64,000 bases of DNA from Shewanella japonica (GCF_002075795.1 NZ_CP020472.1:4272501-4336500), one strand, 5' to 3'; positions 44,906-54,547 are shown, counted from the stretch's first letter. The notes: generated by a model not told the origin, from the sequence alone. A program made the numbers and translations.

Positions 44906-46930
44906 TTACATTTTTTTACCATTAATAATGGCTTGAGCTTGGGTCACGTAAGTTAATGCTGCGTCGATACGTTTTTGGGTATAACGCGCACCATGAACAC
45001 CCCAAGAACCGTCTTTTTCAAGTAAGGTCACTGCATCTTGAGCTTTATCAGCCAACAGAAGTACTTGTGATTTATCTTCAACAGATAACTTAGTCACTTC
45101 TAGTAATTGGTCGATAGCTTCAAGTGCACCAACAACTTGAGCGTAGGTTTCTTTAATTGGTGTTTGGAACTTCATGACTTCGCCGTAGATCTCTTGTTGA
45201 TCTTCGTAGTGTAGGCTTGGGTCAAGTTCAGATTGGAACTGACTATGACAACCTTTGCCATTTACAACGTTATCATCAGAGGTCGCAGTACGAGCACAAG
45301 ACCACATTAAGTCTAAGTAGTTATTACCATCTGCGTTCTTCGCAACAGTCCAACCTTTAGTCGTCGCTTCACGAGACTTGCCTTCTGGTGGATTTAGCGT
45401 TTTCTGAGTTGGGTCAATTTCGATTTTCCACATGTGAGACTTACGTACGGCATCGAAACCTGCTTGATCAGGGAACTGCATTGCGGTGAAGTTTTCACAG
45501 CTGCCCATGTTAGGCATGTGACAACTTGTACAGCTTTGCTCGCTATGAGTTTTCGTATTGTCAGCAATTTCTGCTTGCGCAGCGTGACAGTCTGAACACT
45601 CTTTCTTCATTTTCGGTTTGGTATAACCAGACTTCCAATCGTTGCTTGTCACTTCATGCGGATCATGACACGTGGCACAACGCATGCCTTTTTCATAATG
45701 CATAGAAGCAAACATTTGCGATCCTTCAGTACCACATGATGGACATGCAGACTTCATTTTCACACCGAAGGCATACTCAAGTTTCTCTTGACCTTGTTCA
45801 GTATCAGCTAACTCATCAACATAGTTGAAACGTTGGTGACAACGTTCACAGTTAGATGGCATACCACCGCCATTACCGCCGTCTAAGTGACCACCAGCGC
45901 CGTGACACTCTTCACAAGCAATACCTTTAGAAATCGTATGCTCACGAAGTTTTTCAGGGTCGCCTAATGCCGCTAAGTACTCATCTTTGCTTTGGAAGTC
46001 GAACTTGAAGCTATGACAAACTTCACAGTAAGAACTCGCTGGTTGGAACAACATTTCTTTTTCGTATTTCGCACCGTACGAGCTCATGCCCACTTGGTGA
46101 GAACCACTTAATCCAAATGCTTTACCTTCGTTTGTTGCAGGGAACTCTGGAATGGCAGCATTAATTTTTGCCGCCATTTCAGGGGTAAGCCACTCCGCCC
46201 AACCACGTGAGAATTGGTTACCACCAGCAATCATTTTACCGGTGCCATCTTTTAGTAAACCATCACGGATATGATAAGTACCACGCACCATCCACGCATC
46301 AATGAAACCGTATTTTGTACGAGGAGTACCAACGGTTGCATAAATGGCATCAGGGGTAATACCGTCAGGTAAGATAGAAGTATCTTTAGTGTTGTACATG
46401 GTTTTGTTCAAATCGTTATCGACTTCTGGATGCTCTCCAGGGAAACGAATTGTTTTAGAGTGACGAGAACGACTCCATGCTTCATATTGCACAGCATGAC
46501 ACTCACCACATTTTTCAGGTCCAACAAACTTGTTCGGATAATCTAAAATAGATTTTGCCCCCAGGCGATATTGCACCGCACTTGGACGACCAACACGTTT
46601 GCTGTATTTCGGGCTATTACCAGTATCTAAATATTCTTCACCACGGTCACTAATGTGGTAATCACCCACTAAGTTACCTTCTTCATGGTATTTAAATAAT
46701 GGATGGTTTTGAAATAAGTAATCAAAAAGTTCTTTTTCTTGAACAATATAATCTTGCAGCGTTTTAACGCCTTTTGCTTCTTCATCACCATTTGGGGCTG
46801 CAAGTACTTTTTGAGCTGTTTTACCCATGGCTGGCACACTATCATATTTACCAGCTGCAGTTGCATTGCCAACAATGCCAAGACAAACTAGCACGCTTAG
46901 TGCTGTCATCTTGTATTTAGCCTGTTTCAT
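44906..46930 (-). CDS. sirA: Octahaem c cytochrome sulfite reductase (SirA/MccA family)
   Basis: The start at 46930 (MKQAKYKMTALSVLVCLGI) has AGGAG eight bases upstream and a signal peptide. The 674-residue protein has seven CXXCH sites (first Cys at 141, 302, 339, 361, 418, 445 and 467) and an eighth special site, Cys545-X15-Cys561-His562. The CX15CH haem site is diagnostic of MccA-type sulfite reductases, which reduce sulfite to sulfide with six electrons. Non-haem cysteines 396, 399 and 478 include likely ligands of the active-site Cu(I) described for MccA. It is the first gene of a ten-gene minus-strand operon. Confidence 0.93.
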   Translation of the reverse strand: MKQAKYKMTALSVLVCLGIVGNATAAGKYDSVPAMGKTAQKVLAAPNGDEEAKGVKTLQDYIVQEKELFDYLFQNHPLFKYHEEGNLVGDYHISDRGEEYLDTGNSPKYSKRVGRPSAVQYRLGAKSILDYPNKFVGPEKCGECHAVQYEAWSRSRHSKTIRFPGEHPEVDNDLNKTMYNTKDTSILPDGITPDAIYATVGTPRTKYGFIDAWMVRGTYHIRDGLLKDGTGKMIAGGNQFSRGWAEWLTPEMAAKINAAIPEFPATNEGKAFGLSGSHQVGMSSYGAKYEKEMLFQPASSYCEVCHSFKFDFQSKDEYLAALGDPEKLREHTISKGIACEECHGAGGHLDGGNGGGMPSNCERCHQRFNYVDELADTEQGQEKLEYAFGVKMKSACPSCGTEGSQMFASMHYEKGMRCATCHDPHEVTSNDWKSGYTKPKMKKECSDCHAAQAEIADNTKTHSEQSCTSCHMPNMGSCENFTAMQFPDQAGFDAVRKSHMWKIEIDPTQKTLNPPEGKSREATTKGWTVAKNADGNNYLDLMWSCARTATSDDNVVNGKGCHSQFQSELDPSLHYEDQQEIYGEVMKFQTPIKETYAQVVGALEAIDQLLEVTKLSVEDKSQVLLLADKAQDAVTLLEKDGSWGVHGARYTQKRIDAALTYVTQAQAIINGKKM

Positions 46931-47042
46931 TGTCCCACTCCTAATCATCATTATTTTATATTTTGTCGTCGAACCTGGCAGTTCAGCGAACGATATAATT
47001 AATTTGAGCAAGAGTTATTTTAAAGCTAATAAGCCATCAAAA

Positions 47043-47058
47043 ATTGAGCTAGATCACA
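47043..47058 (-). promoter_or_regulatory. CRP-like site upstream of sirA
   Basis: ATTGAGCTAGATCACA matches 13 of 16 positions of the CRP core. It lies 113 bases before the sirA start. Shewanella controls anaerobic reductases mainly through CRP. Confidence 0.5.
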
Positions 47059-47226
47059 CCAAAAAACGCCTTACAGATAACAAAAAATAAAAGCAAAAAT
47101 GAACAACAAAATCAAACACTTATAGATTGTTTTATTTTATTTTTTATATAAAAAGGCGATTTTTTTATCTGTGAAAAATAATAAATATTACTTTTATAAA
47201 ATAAAAACTATTCACTGGGAAAATAG

Positions 47227-47242
47227 TAAGATCCATCTCACA
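47227..47242 (+). promoter_or_regulatory. Weaker CRP-like site in the sir divergent region
   Basis: TAAGATCCATCTCACA matches 11 of 16 positions of the CRP core. It lies about 180 bases upstream of the CcmF-like gene. The match is weak. Confidence 0.28.
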
Positions 47243-47421
47243 GAAAGTTAATACTAAGATAGTTAACCTCTACTCAAGGTTATTTAGGCACAACATAATA
47301 ATTATAAAACTAGACTAACAAATAACATTAATACGGATTAACTTTTAATATCATTGAATATATAAATTCCATTTCATTTATTTAGAAGTTATTAAAACAC
47401 ACATATATAATAGGTAATAAT

Positions 47422-49413
47422 ATGATTCCTGAAATTGGACATTTACTATTAATAATAGCGACTGTGCTATCATTATTATTAGCTATTATACCTATGCTTG
47501 GTTTATCTAATAATAATGCTTATTTAATTAGCTATTACCGTCTACTCAGTAATATGATGATTAGTGCATTTATTGGTGCCATTATTTGTTTAGGCATCAG
47601 CTTTATTACTAATGATTTCTCTGTTGCTTATGTCGCCGATCATTCCAATACGCAACTTGCCACATTTTATAAAATAGCTGCGATTTGGGGGAGTCATGAA
47701 GGATCAATGTTGTTTTGGGTATCGGCCATCGCCCTGTGGACTGCGATTATTGCCAATACTCATGCTAATAATCATCATGCGTTTTTTATTCGTACCGTAT
47801 CGGTACTAGCATTAGTGATTTTTGGTTTTAGCTTATTTATCATTTTCACTTCTAATCCTTTTGTTAGATTACTGCCGAATTTTCCTATTGAAGGGCGAGA
47901 TTTAAACCCTATCTTGCAAAATATCGGGCTGATTATTCATCCTCCGTTATTATTTCTTGGCTATGTCGGTTTAACAGTATGCTTTGCAGCATCAGTCGCC
48001 GCGCTAATTGGCAAGGAATTTACTCAGCAACATGCACGTTATCTAAGACCTTGGGCATTAATGGCTTGGGTATTTTTAACTGGCGGGAATGCATTTGGCT
48101 CATGGTGGGCTTATAACGAGCTTGGTTGGGGTGGTTGGTGGTTTTGGGATCCGGTTGAAAATGCCTCATTTATTCCATGGCTTGTGGCTACGGCTCTGGT
48201 TCACTCAGTGACCATGAGTGAACGACTCGGACAATGTAAAAAGTTGACCTTATTCTTAGCTATTTTAGCGTTTTCGCTCAGTTTATTAGGTACCTTTATT
48301 GTCCGTTCTGGCGTAGTGCAATCAGTCCATGCCTTTGCCGCCGATCCGACTAGAGGAATGTCGATTTTATTCCTGCTAATTGTATTTGCTGGTAGTGCTT
48401 TAGGTTTATTTGCCACCCGAGCGCAATACATTCAGACCCGTGATAAATTTGCTCTGATATCCCGTAATAGCCTTCTGCTAATGGGTAACCTATTACTTGT
48501 TGTCGCCGCATTGTCTGTCTTATTAGGGAGCTACTACCCTATAATTTATCGCGTGCTCACTGGCGTAACGATTTCAGTAGGTGCTCCTTACTTCAACAGT
48601 ATTTTTGTGCCTATTGTGGTGATACTAAGCCTATTAATGGGGCTTGCTCCCCTGCTACGTTGGCAAGTCGATAAACGCTCAAACCTCACTGTACCTGCAA
48701 TATTATTGCTCATCTCAACAATCACTGCAGCGATATTCAATGTCGCACTCGAGCAGGCCAATGTGTGGTTTTTCCTCGGATTAGCCTCTGTTACTTGGTT
48801 AGTGCTGACAATCATGGTTGCCATTATTCAGCACCAACAAGGTGCAGATAAACATCATAGCCGCCGATTTTATGCCATGTGCCTTGCACACCTTGGCGTT
48901 GCGATGGCCATACTTGCAGGTACCGTCGTTTCAAATCTTGAGCAAGAAGAAGTGCTCAGTATGGGGCCTAACCAAGGGAGAGAACTCGCCGGTTATACAT
49001 TTGTCTTTGAGCAAACTCAGCATGTGACAACGCAAAGCTATGATGCACTGCAAGCCAATATCCGTGTAATGGATAGTAATGAAAATCCTATTGCGTATGT
49101 CTATCCGCAACGTCGCACCTTTAAAACCAACGGTATGCAAATGTCAGCAGCAGGTGTGCATTCGAGTCCGTTAAAAGACTTATATGTCTCAATGGGTACA
49201 CCGCTAAATGACACCGAATATCTGATCCGTATCAGCTATAAACCGCTGATAAATGGCTTATGGCTTGGTGCATTAATGATGATGATTGCAGGGCTAGTGA
49301 TGGTCTTTGGTTGTAAAAGTCCCTTATACAGCCATCAATCACAAACAGCTCGACCTCTAAAACAGCTTCAAACCTTGTCTCAATCACAGGCATTACAGGA
49401 GCCGACATCATGA
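47422..49413 (+). CDS. CcmF/NrfE-like haem lyase subunit of the sir locus
   Basis: A 663-residue integral membrane protein with about 13-15 helices. The haem-binding tryptophan-rich motif GGWWFWDPVENASF lies at about residues 235-250. CcmF proteins attach haem to apocytochromes. A dedicated copy next to sirA (probably equivalent to S. oneidensis sirE) suggests specialised maturation of the CX15CH haem. It overlaps the next gene by 4 bases (ATGA). Confidence 0.9.
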   Translation: MIPEIGHLLLIIATVLSLLLAIIPMLGLSNNNAYLISYYRLLSNMMISAFIGAIICLGISFITNDFSVAYVADHSNTQLATFYKIAAIWGSHEGSMLFWVSAIALWTAIIANTHANNHHAFFIRTVSVLALVIFGFSLFIIFTSNPFVRLLPNFPIEGRDLNPILQNIGLIIHPPLLFLGYVGLTVCFAASVAALIGKEFTQQHARYLRPWALMAWVFLTGGNAFGSWWAYNELGWGGWWFWDPVENASFIPWLVATALVHSVTMSERLGQCKKLTLFLAILAFSLSLLGTFIVRSGVVQSVHAFAADPTRGMSILFLLIVFAGSALGLFATRAQYIQTRDKFALISRNSLLLMGNLLLVVAALSVLLGSYYPIIYRVLTGVTISVGAPYFNSIFVPIVVILSLLMGLAPLLRWQVDKRSNLTVPAILLLISTITAAIFNVALEQANVWFFLGLASVTWLVLTIMVAIIQHQQGADKHHSRRFYAMCLAHLGVAMAILAGTVVSNLEQEEVLSMGPNQGRELAGYTFVFEQTQHVTTQSYDALQANIRVMDSNENPIAYVYPQRRTFKTNGMQMSAAGVHSSPLKDLYVSMGTPLNDTEYLIRISYKPLINGLWLGALMMMIAGLVMVFGCKSPLYSHQSQTARPLKQLQTLSQSQALQEPTS

Positions 49414-49901
49414 TATTTCCTACAGTTAATTCGTCTCGATTAGGCTCATTGAGTCATTTATCTCACATCTTGATTAGTCTGATTATCAGCGTATTGATTG
49501 CCATCAGTGTAAAACCAGCAAGTGCTGAAGATATCACTATGCCAAACGAGTATAGCGCCAGTGAAAAACGTGCATTGGGATTTGAAATTGCGCAAGAATT
49601 ACGTTGTCCAATTTCCGACAATCGCAGCTTGTTTGATTCACAAACTCAAATTGCTAATGAACTTAAAGGCCATATTTTTCAAAAACTCGATGAAGGCCAA
49701 TCTAAACAACAAATCATTGATTTTATGGTCGCTCGCTTTGGCGAACGGATCCGCTACACCCCAAGTTTCCACTCAGGCACGTTGGCATTATGGGTCATTC
49801 CACTTGGATTAATCTTACTTGCCGCTTTTGGTGGCATTGCTTGGATCAAAAAACAACAAGCCGACTCAGCGCCACAATCTTATGAGAATTATTATGAATA
49901 A
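49410..49901 (+). CDS. CcmH/NrfF-like protein lacking the second motif cysteine
   Basis: A 163-residue protein with an N-terminal signal/anchor, the CcmH domain (EIAQELRCPISDNRSLFDSQTQ) and a C-terminal membrane helix (about 129-149). Canonical CcmH/NrfF has LRCPxC; here the second Cys is Ser (TCC at the codon), leaving a single-Cys site. CcmH normally reduces the apocytochrome thiols. It is co-transcribed with the CcmF-like gene and the thioredoxin-like gene. Confidence 0.85.
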   Translation: MIFPTVNSSRLGSLSHLSHILISLIISVLIAISVKPASAEDITMPNEYSASEKRALGFEIAQELRCPISDNRSLFDSQTQIANELKGHIFQKLDEGQSKQQIIDFMVARFGERIRYTPSFHSGTLALWVIPLGLILLAAFGGIAWIKKQQADSAPQSYENYYE

Positions 49902-50478
49902 ATTACTTCCATTTACCATGCTATTACTGACTGGCAGTCTGCACCTTAATGCTGTCGCTAGCCCTAATGAAGCCAAAGTCTATGAAACCGGAGAACCTAT
50001 CGCTAAACCTATGGTGATGTCCCGATTTGTCGAACTGCACAACGCCAGAAAAATTAAAGATATTGATTTCAAAGACCAACAATTAAAAACGGTCAATTTG
50101 AAACAGCATCAAGGTAAATTGGTCATGGTAAACCTATGGGCAACATGGTGTGCGCCTTGTATCAAGGAGATCCCAGCCATGCAGGCGATTAAAGCGCGTA
50201 ATAAAGATAAAGACTTTGCTTTAGTCCCTATTTCGATTGACGAAGATCCAGCCAATATCCAACCGTTTTTTGAAAAACACGGTTTTGGAGAATATGCCAC
50301 TTGGATCGATCCCGACAAAGACATTGATTACATCATGCCTGCAGATTTACTCCCTGCAAGTTTCTTTCTTGACGGCAAAGGGAATCTTGTTGGGTTTGTT
50401 CGAGGCTATATCGATTGGACTGACGAAGGTATTCAACCTTACTTAGATGGCTTAATTGCCAAATATGCCAATAGATAA
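49894..50478 (+). CDS. Membrane-anchored or periplasmic thioredoxin-like protein (CcmG/TlpA type)
   Basis: The start at 49894 overlaps the end of the CcmH-like gene by 8 bases and opens a signal sequence (MNKLLPFTMLLLTGSLHLNA). The 195-residue protein has a thioredoxin fold with redox site ATWCAPCIKEIPAM and the cis-Pro region PADLLPASFFL. It should provide reducing power for haem attachment with the two upstream proteins, and may compensate for the odd CcmH-like partner. Confidence 0.87.
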   Translation: MNKLLPFTMLLLTGSLHLNAVASPNEAKVYETGEPIAKPMVMSRFVELHNARKIKDIDFKDQQLKTVNLKQHQGKLVMVNLWATWCAPCIKEIPAMQAIKARNKDKDFALVPISIDEDPANIQPFFEKHGFGEYATWIDPDKDIDYIMPADLLPASFFLDGKGNLVGFVRGYIDWTDEGIQPYLDGLIAKYANR

Positions 50479-50521
50479 CAAACCAGTTTTAGTTTCATCA
50501 TCACAAAAGGTTCTATTAACC

Positions 50522-50560
50522 TCCGCCCGATCCCTGTTTTATGGGCGGTTATTTTTATTA
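50522..50560 (+). terminator. Terminator of the CcmF-CcmH-thioredoxin operon
   Basis: The stem CCGCCC/GGGCGG with a 14-base loop is followed by TTATTTTTATT, 45 bases after the last gene. Confidence 0.7.
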
Positions 50561-50654
50561 TCTTAACGGTGACCCTGTGTCGCCGTTTTTCTTGTAGTAC
50601 GAAGTGCAATTCATTACCATAATCGCCTATTTTATTAACTAGGCTTACTGACTC

Positions 50655-51233
50655 ATGAAGTTATCTGTTTTAGACCAATCCATTTTTGACCATTTATACC
50701 GTGATATCAGAGAATTTCGCAGCACCTTTGATTTACCCATCGAAGATGCGACCAGCCTAGATGATAAAGCGGATACCCTACATACCCCACTCATCATTGA
50801 AGAGTTAACAGAGCTTGCTGAAGCTGACTGCCGTGTTGAACAAGCTGACGCCATCGTTGACTCGGTTTATGTGCTTATGGGGCGTTTAGTGCATTTAGGC
50901 GCTAGCAAAATCACTGACCGCATAGAAATTAGTTACTTAGTTGATTTACTGTTATGTGTGGCTAACAATCGCGAAATTAACTTTATTGAATGTTGGGATG
51001 AAGTCCACTCAAGCAACATGAGTAAAGTATGCCGGAATGAGCAAGAATTAGCTGAAACAGTCGCCCATTATGCCAAGCAAGGCGTTGAAATTGTTGGCAG
51101 CACCAAAGGCGAGTTTATCATTGCTAAATGTGCAAAAGATGTAGAAATGGCGGGTAAAGTCGTTCGCCAAGGTAAGGTATTAAAATCGGTTTATTATCGA
51201 CCTGCTGACTTAGCCAAATTAGTGAGTAACTAA
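50655..51233 (+). CDS. MazG/HisE-like all-alpha nucleotide pyrophosphohydrolase
   Basis: A 192-residue protein whose N-terminal half carries the divalent-metal motif of the all-alpha NTP-PPase superfamily, EELTELAEADCRVEQADAIVD (Glu pair, then Asp-x3-Asp). The C-terminal part (VEIVGSTKGEFIIAKCAKD) is less conserved. Substrate unknown; such enzymes cleave non-canonical NTPs or phosphoribosyl-ATP-like compounds. It is a single-gene unit with its own terminator. Confidence 0.75.
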   Translation: MKLSVLDQSIFDHLYRDIREFRSTFDLPIEDATSLDDKADTLHTPLIIEELTELAEADCRVEQADAIVDSVYVLMGRLVHLGASKITDRIEISYLVDLLLCVANNREINFIECWDEVHSSNMSKVCRNEQELAETVAHYAKQGVEIVGSTKGEFIIAKCAKDVEMAGKVVRQGKVLKSVYYRPADLAKLVSN

Positions 51234-51295
51234 TCCAAGTAGGCCAGATTAAGTGCATTATCAATGCCGACTAATCAGCTCAAATGAATAACAAT

Positions 51296-51322
51296 AATGC
51301 GCCTACGTTGGCGCATTTTTTT
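51296..51322 (+). terminator. Terminator of the pyrophosphohydrolase gene
   Basis: The stem ATGCGCC/GGCGCAT with loop TACGTT is followed by seven T residues. Confidence 0.88.
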
Positions 51323-51364
51323 ACGCACAATCATCACCAATGCGCTTGGTAACAATTCAAAAGA

Positions 51365-52315
51365 TTACGCCGCTTGATTATGTTCAACATTCACCAATGT
51401 CTCGAACACCTTTTCTGGCTCAGCAACTTGAATGTGCAATACGGTGAGCTTTTCAACTAATTGCCCTAACCCGCCAAAATACCATTGTGGCGTGTTAAAA
51501 CGTATGGTGAGATTAGTCTGCTCGCCTCGCCCAATGGCCAGCTCATCATCAACAACCTTCTTGGCTATTTGATTCACCTCTACCGCTTCAATCTCATTAA
51601 CATCAATCGCCATAAAGCCCCAAATGGCATTATTAATCACTAGTCTATCGCGGATTAAATACATTGAGTAATGGCGCGCGATACGATAATTCGCCACCAA
51701 CATCATATAGCTGGCAATACAACTAGTTAAACAGCCAATAAGCATGAATAACAAATGCCAAGGCTTGGCACTCATTAACTTAATGTGGCTGAGGGCTATG
51801 GGATGATGACGAGAAAACCATGGAATAGCGTAATACCAGTTTGTGGGTTCACCCGCCACGATAAAGGCAATAGACAGCGCCTTCTCATCCTTATCTGCAT
51901 ACAATTCTACCGCACTGACTCTCGGGTCGCCTTTTACCTTTCTAACCTTTAATAAGCCACGAATAATCGTAAACACGAGGTAAGCTTCAATGATCAATAA
52001 CACCCCAACAATGGGGTATTTTAACCAAGCAACAAACTCAAAATAGTCGGCAATATCTGCCGGAAAGCTGAGCCTTGCGACCAGACTGCTAGTGCTAAAA
52101 ATAATAATCAGCTTCCACCACTTTTGGCCGCCTTTTTTAATAATGCAGTACCAATATGTCAATGGAATAATGATAAAGTAACCAATAGCAATCAGAGTTA
52201 ATGTTAGCTCGTTACTACTGTTTGTCAGTGTTTCGGGCGTAAGCTTTACACCAAGAGTAAATAGCACTATCGCAATAGCTAAAAAAATCAGTCGGTATTT
52301 TACGACAGGTCTCAT
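51365..52315 (-). CDS. Membrane protein of unknown function
   Basis: This 316-residue protein has four hydrophobic helices in the N-terminal third (about 9-26, 38-58, 68-82, 95-118). A soluble stretch with GEPTNWYYAIPWFSRHH follows, another helix (about 187-207), and a C-terminal cytoplasmic-looking domain with DRLVINNAIWGFMAIDVNEIEAVEV that resembles a PH-like membrane-protein domain. No family was recognised with confidence. It is next to the esterase gene on the same strand, 93 bases apart. Confidence 0.7.
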   Translation of the reverse strand: MRPVVKYRLIFLAIAIVLFTLGVKLTPETLTNSSNELTLTLIAIGYFIIIPLTYWYCIIKKGGQKWWKLIIIFSTSSLVARLSFPADIADYFEFVAWLKYPIVGVLLIIEAYLVFTIIRGLLKVRKVKGDPRVSAVELYADKDEKALSIAFIVAGEPTNWYYAIPWFSRHHPIALSHIKLMSAKPWHLLFMLIGCLTSCIASYMMLVANYRIARHYSMYLIRDRLVINNAIWGFMAIDVNEIEAVEVNQIAKKVVDDELAIGRGEQTNLTIRFNTPQWYFGGLGQLVEKLTVLHIQVAEPEKVFETLVNVEHNQAA

Positions 52316-52408
52316 AGCAATATCCTTATTGACTAAGTTTGTTATCCATCACGATATGACTCTCAATTCACTCATCACATCACTTCGTAAACTAATCCAC
52401 TGAGCAGA

Positions 52409-53275
52409 TTATTTTTCAGCAGATAAAAACCAGCTTAACCCTTGAATTGCCGCTGTTGGAAACGCCATATTATGGCTTGCCGCTTCAATCACCTGTAATC
52501 GAACATTGAGCGTTTGCGCAGCTGATAATCTGTTCTTTTGGGACAAAATAGCCTGAAACGCTTTCGCATCTGCCACCATGTCATGACCATACTCAGTTAG
52601 CGCTGCCGTTTCATATTCACCAATTGCGATATAAACCTTGGCATTAACGTCTTTTAGCATAAAGTCAGCAGAACGAAATTGCTTCATCAGCTGCTTGTCA
52701 TCAAACCATAATGACGGACTACTCAATAGATAATGGTTAAATAGCTGTGGCTGCTTTAGCAAAGCACAGGCGCCAAATAAGCCACCTAAGGAATGACCAA
52801 TTAAGGTATTTTGACTAGGGTTAGTGCGATAGTGTTTGTTGATATGAGGCATGAGCTTGTTAGCGATAAAATTCAGGTGTCTCTGGGCTTCACCGGTTTT
52901 ACGTTTCCAGCTTTTATCTGAACTTGGTGTGTAGTCCCTTATCCGACTCGCTGCTGGGCTCATGCCTTCTTGCCAATCAATGCCGACTAATATGGCTTGA
53001 TCCATTTCCCGCATGTTCATCGGTAATCGTGTTACCCCAGATACCACTTGAAAGCTATACATGGCATCAGTCATATAGACTACAGGGTAATACTGAATCG
53101 GATCTTGTTCTTGATAACTGTTAGGTAATTTAATCCATATTTTATAGCTTCTATCGGAATCTTCTAAAATAATGGATGAGGTATTAGGAATGGTAAAGGC
53201 CTGCTCAGCCCTGACTGGCGCAGATAGGGTTAATAATCCCATTACCGCTACGGCCAGCAAATAAACAATATGCAT
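52409..53275 (-). CDS. Secreted alpha/beta-hydrolase (esterase D/Fes-like)
   Basis: A 288-residue protein with a signal peptide (residues 1-23, ending VRAEQ). The serine-hydrolase nucleophile is Ser162 in IGHSLGG. YYPVVYMTDAMYSF lies at the start of the fold and a C-terminal His in ASHNMAF. This is the pattern of the putative esterase/siderophore-esterase family (PF00756). The substrate cannot be told. Confidence 0.85.
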   Translation of the reverse strand: MHIVYLLAVAVMGLLTLSAPVRAEQAFTIPNTSSIILEDSDRSYKIWIKLPNSYQEQDPIQYYPVVYMTDAMYSFQVVSGVTRLPMNMREMDQAILVGIDWQEGMSPAASRIRDYTPSSDKSWKRKTGEAQRHLNFIANKLMPHINKHYRTNPSQNTLIGHSLGGLFGACALLKQPQLFNHYLLSSPSLWFDDKQLMKQFRSADFMLKDVNAKVYIAIGEYETAALTEYGHDMVADAKAFQAILSQKNRLSAAQTLNVRLQVIEAASHNMAFPTAAIQGLSWFLSAEK

Positions 53276-53391
53276 CAGCTATCCTTGTTGATGTTGTTTT
53301 TAGTGATGTGTAATTAATAATGTTGTTTCACTGCAATAAGCTAAAACATAACAGAGTTAATCAGTTGTTTTAGCTTAATTTTGCAGCAATA

Positions 53392-54273
53392 TTAGTATGG
53401 TAAAATATAATCAGCGGCAAGTGCAATGAATAACGCAAAACCAGCCCAATTGTTATTTAAAAATGCCTTAAAACACAGCGCCCGTTCGCGGCTATAAATC
53501 AGCCATTGCTGATAAGCACTGAATACAATAAAGCTGCTAATACCAACGCCGTAAAACAGTCCTCGCTCAGCTGACCAACCGGCACATATAAAACACGTCA
53601 GTGCGGCAAGTTGAAACAACGCTATCCACTGGCGATCGTAACTGCCAAATAAAATGGCAGTAGACTTAATGCCAACTTTTAAATCATCATCCCTATCAAC
53701 CATGGCATACATAGTGTCGTAAGCCACAGTCCAGCACCAATTAGCCGCAAATAACCACCATGCCTCAACAGGCACATAACCAAGCTGGGCGGCATAGGCC
53801 ATCGGGATTGACCAGCTCCACACTATCCCCAAAAACATTTGCGGCATATTCGTCACCCGTTTCATAAACGGGTACATAATGGTGAGAATAATCCCCACCA
53901 CCGAAAGCTTAACCACGAGTGGATTTAAAAATAACACCAAGCTAAACGCAATCAGCGCCATGACGATAAATAACATCAACACTTCTTTGCTACTGACTTC
54001 ACCTGAAGCGAGTGGCCTGTTTTTCGTTCGCTCGACATGGGCGTCTAATTTTCTGTCGGCAAAGTCATTAATGACACACCCACAGGCACGCATGATAAAT
54101 ACACCAAATACAAAGATAACCAGTACCTTTACATCAGGCATGCCACCAGCAGCTAACACCAGCGCCATCAAACATGGCCACATGAGTAATAATGTCCCAA
54201 TTGGCCTGTCTAAACGTGTTAACCGTTTATAAACTGAAATCTTTTCTTTAAGCGTCCATGAGGATACTGCCAT
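53392..54273 (-). CDS. ubiA: 4-hydroxybenzoate polyprenyltransferase
   Basis: A 293-residue integral membrane prenyltransferase with the two Asp-rich motifs of the family, NDFADRKLDAHVERTKNRPL and YAMVDRDDDLKVGIKSTA, and about eight helices. It attaches the octaprenyl chain to 4-hydroxybenzoate in ubiquinone synthesis. ubiC is not beside it in this window. A single-gene unit. Confidence 0.96.
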   Translation of the reverse strand: MAVSSWTLKEKISVYKRLTRLDRPIGTLLLMWPCLMALVLAAGGMPDVKVLVIFVFGVFIMRACGCVINDFADRKLDAHVERTKNRPLASGEVSSKEVLMLFIVMALIAFSLVLFLNPLVVKLSVVGIILTIMYPFMKRVTNMPQMFLGIVWSWSIPMAYAAQLGYVPVEAWWLFAANWCWTVAYDTMYAMVDRDDDLKVGIKSTAILFGSYDRQWIALFQLAALTCFICAGWSAERGLFYGVGISSFIVFSAYQQWLIYSRERALCFKAFLNNNWAGFALFIALAADYILPY

Positions 54274-54547
54274 GGCTAACTCACTCCCACTTTTTGAAGT
54301 ATATTCACTTCTTATTCGCCATTCTGGGTTGGCGTTATTTATGTGTGTTTGCCAAATGAATAATCTAACATGCTAAGGGCGTGTTAAAACACTTGTTTAT
54401 CGTGGATATAGCGACAATGGTCACCATTTGTTCAAAATCTCGTTCCAATACCAATTATCCTATCTATCCCATATCAGATCATTGGGTTCGAAAAACTAAA
54501 CAGCCCTTCAACAACTGAAAAAGCGGTTTTGGAACGACATGTACCGT

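Larger units (their letters stand above)
46931..47421. other. Divergent promoter region sirA / CcmF-like gene (491 bp)
   Basis: A very AT-rich intergenic region with no ORF of note. Besides the two CRP-like sites listed separately, it contains the long leader of the plus-strand gene. No FNR-type dyad or hairpin strong enough to call was seen. Confidence 0.6.
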
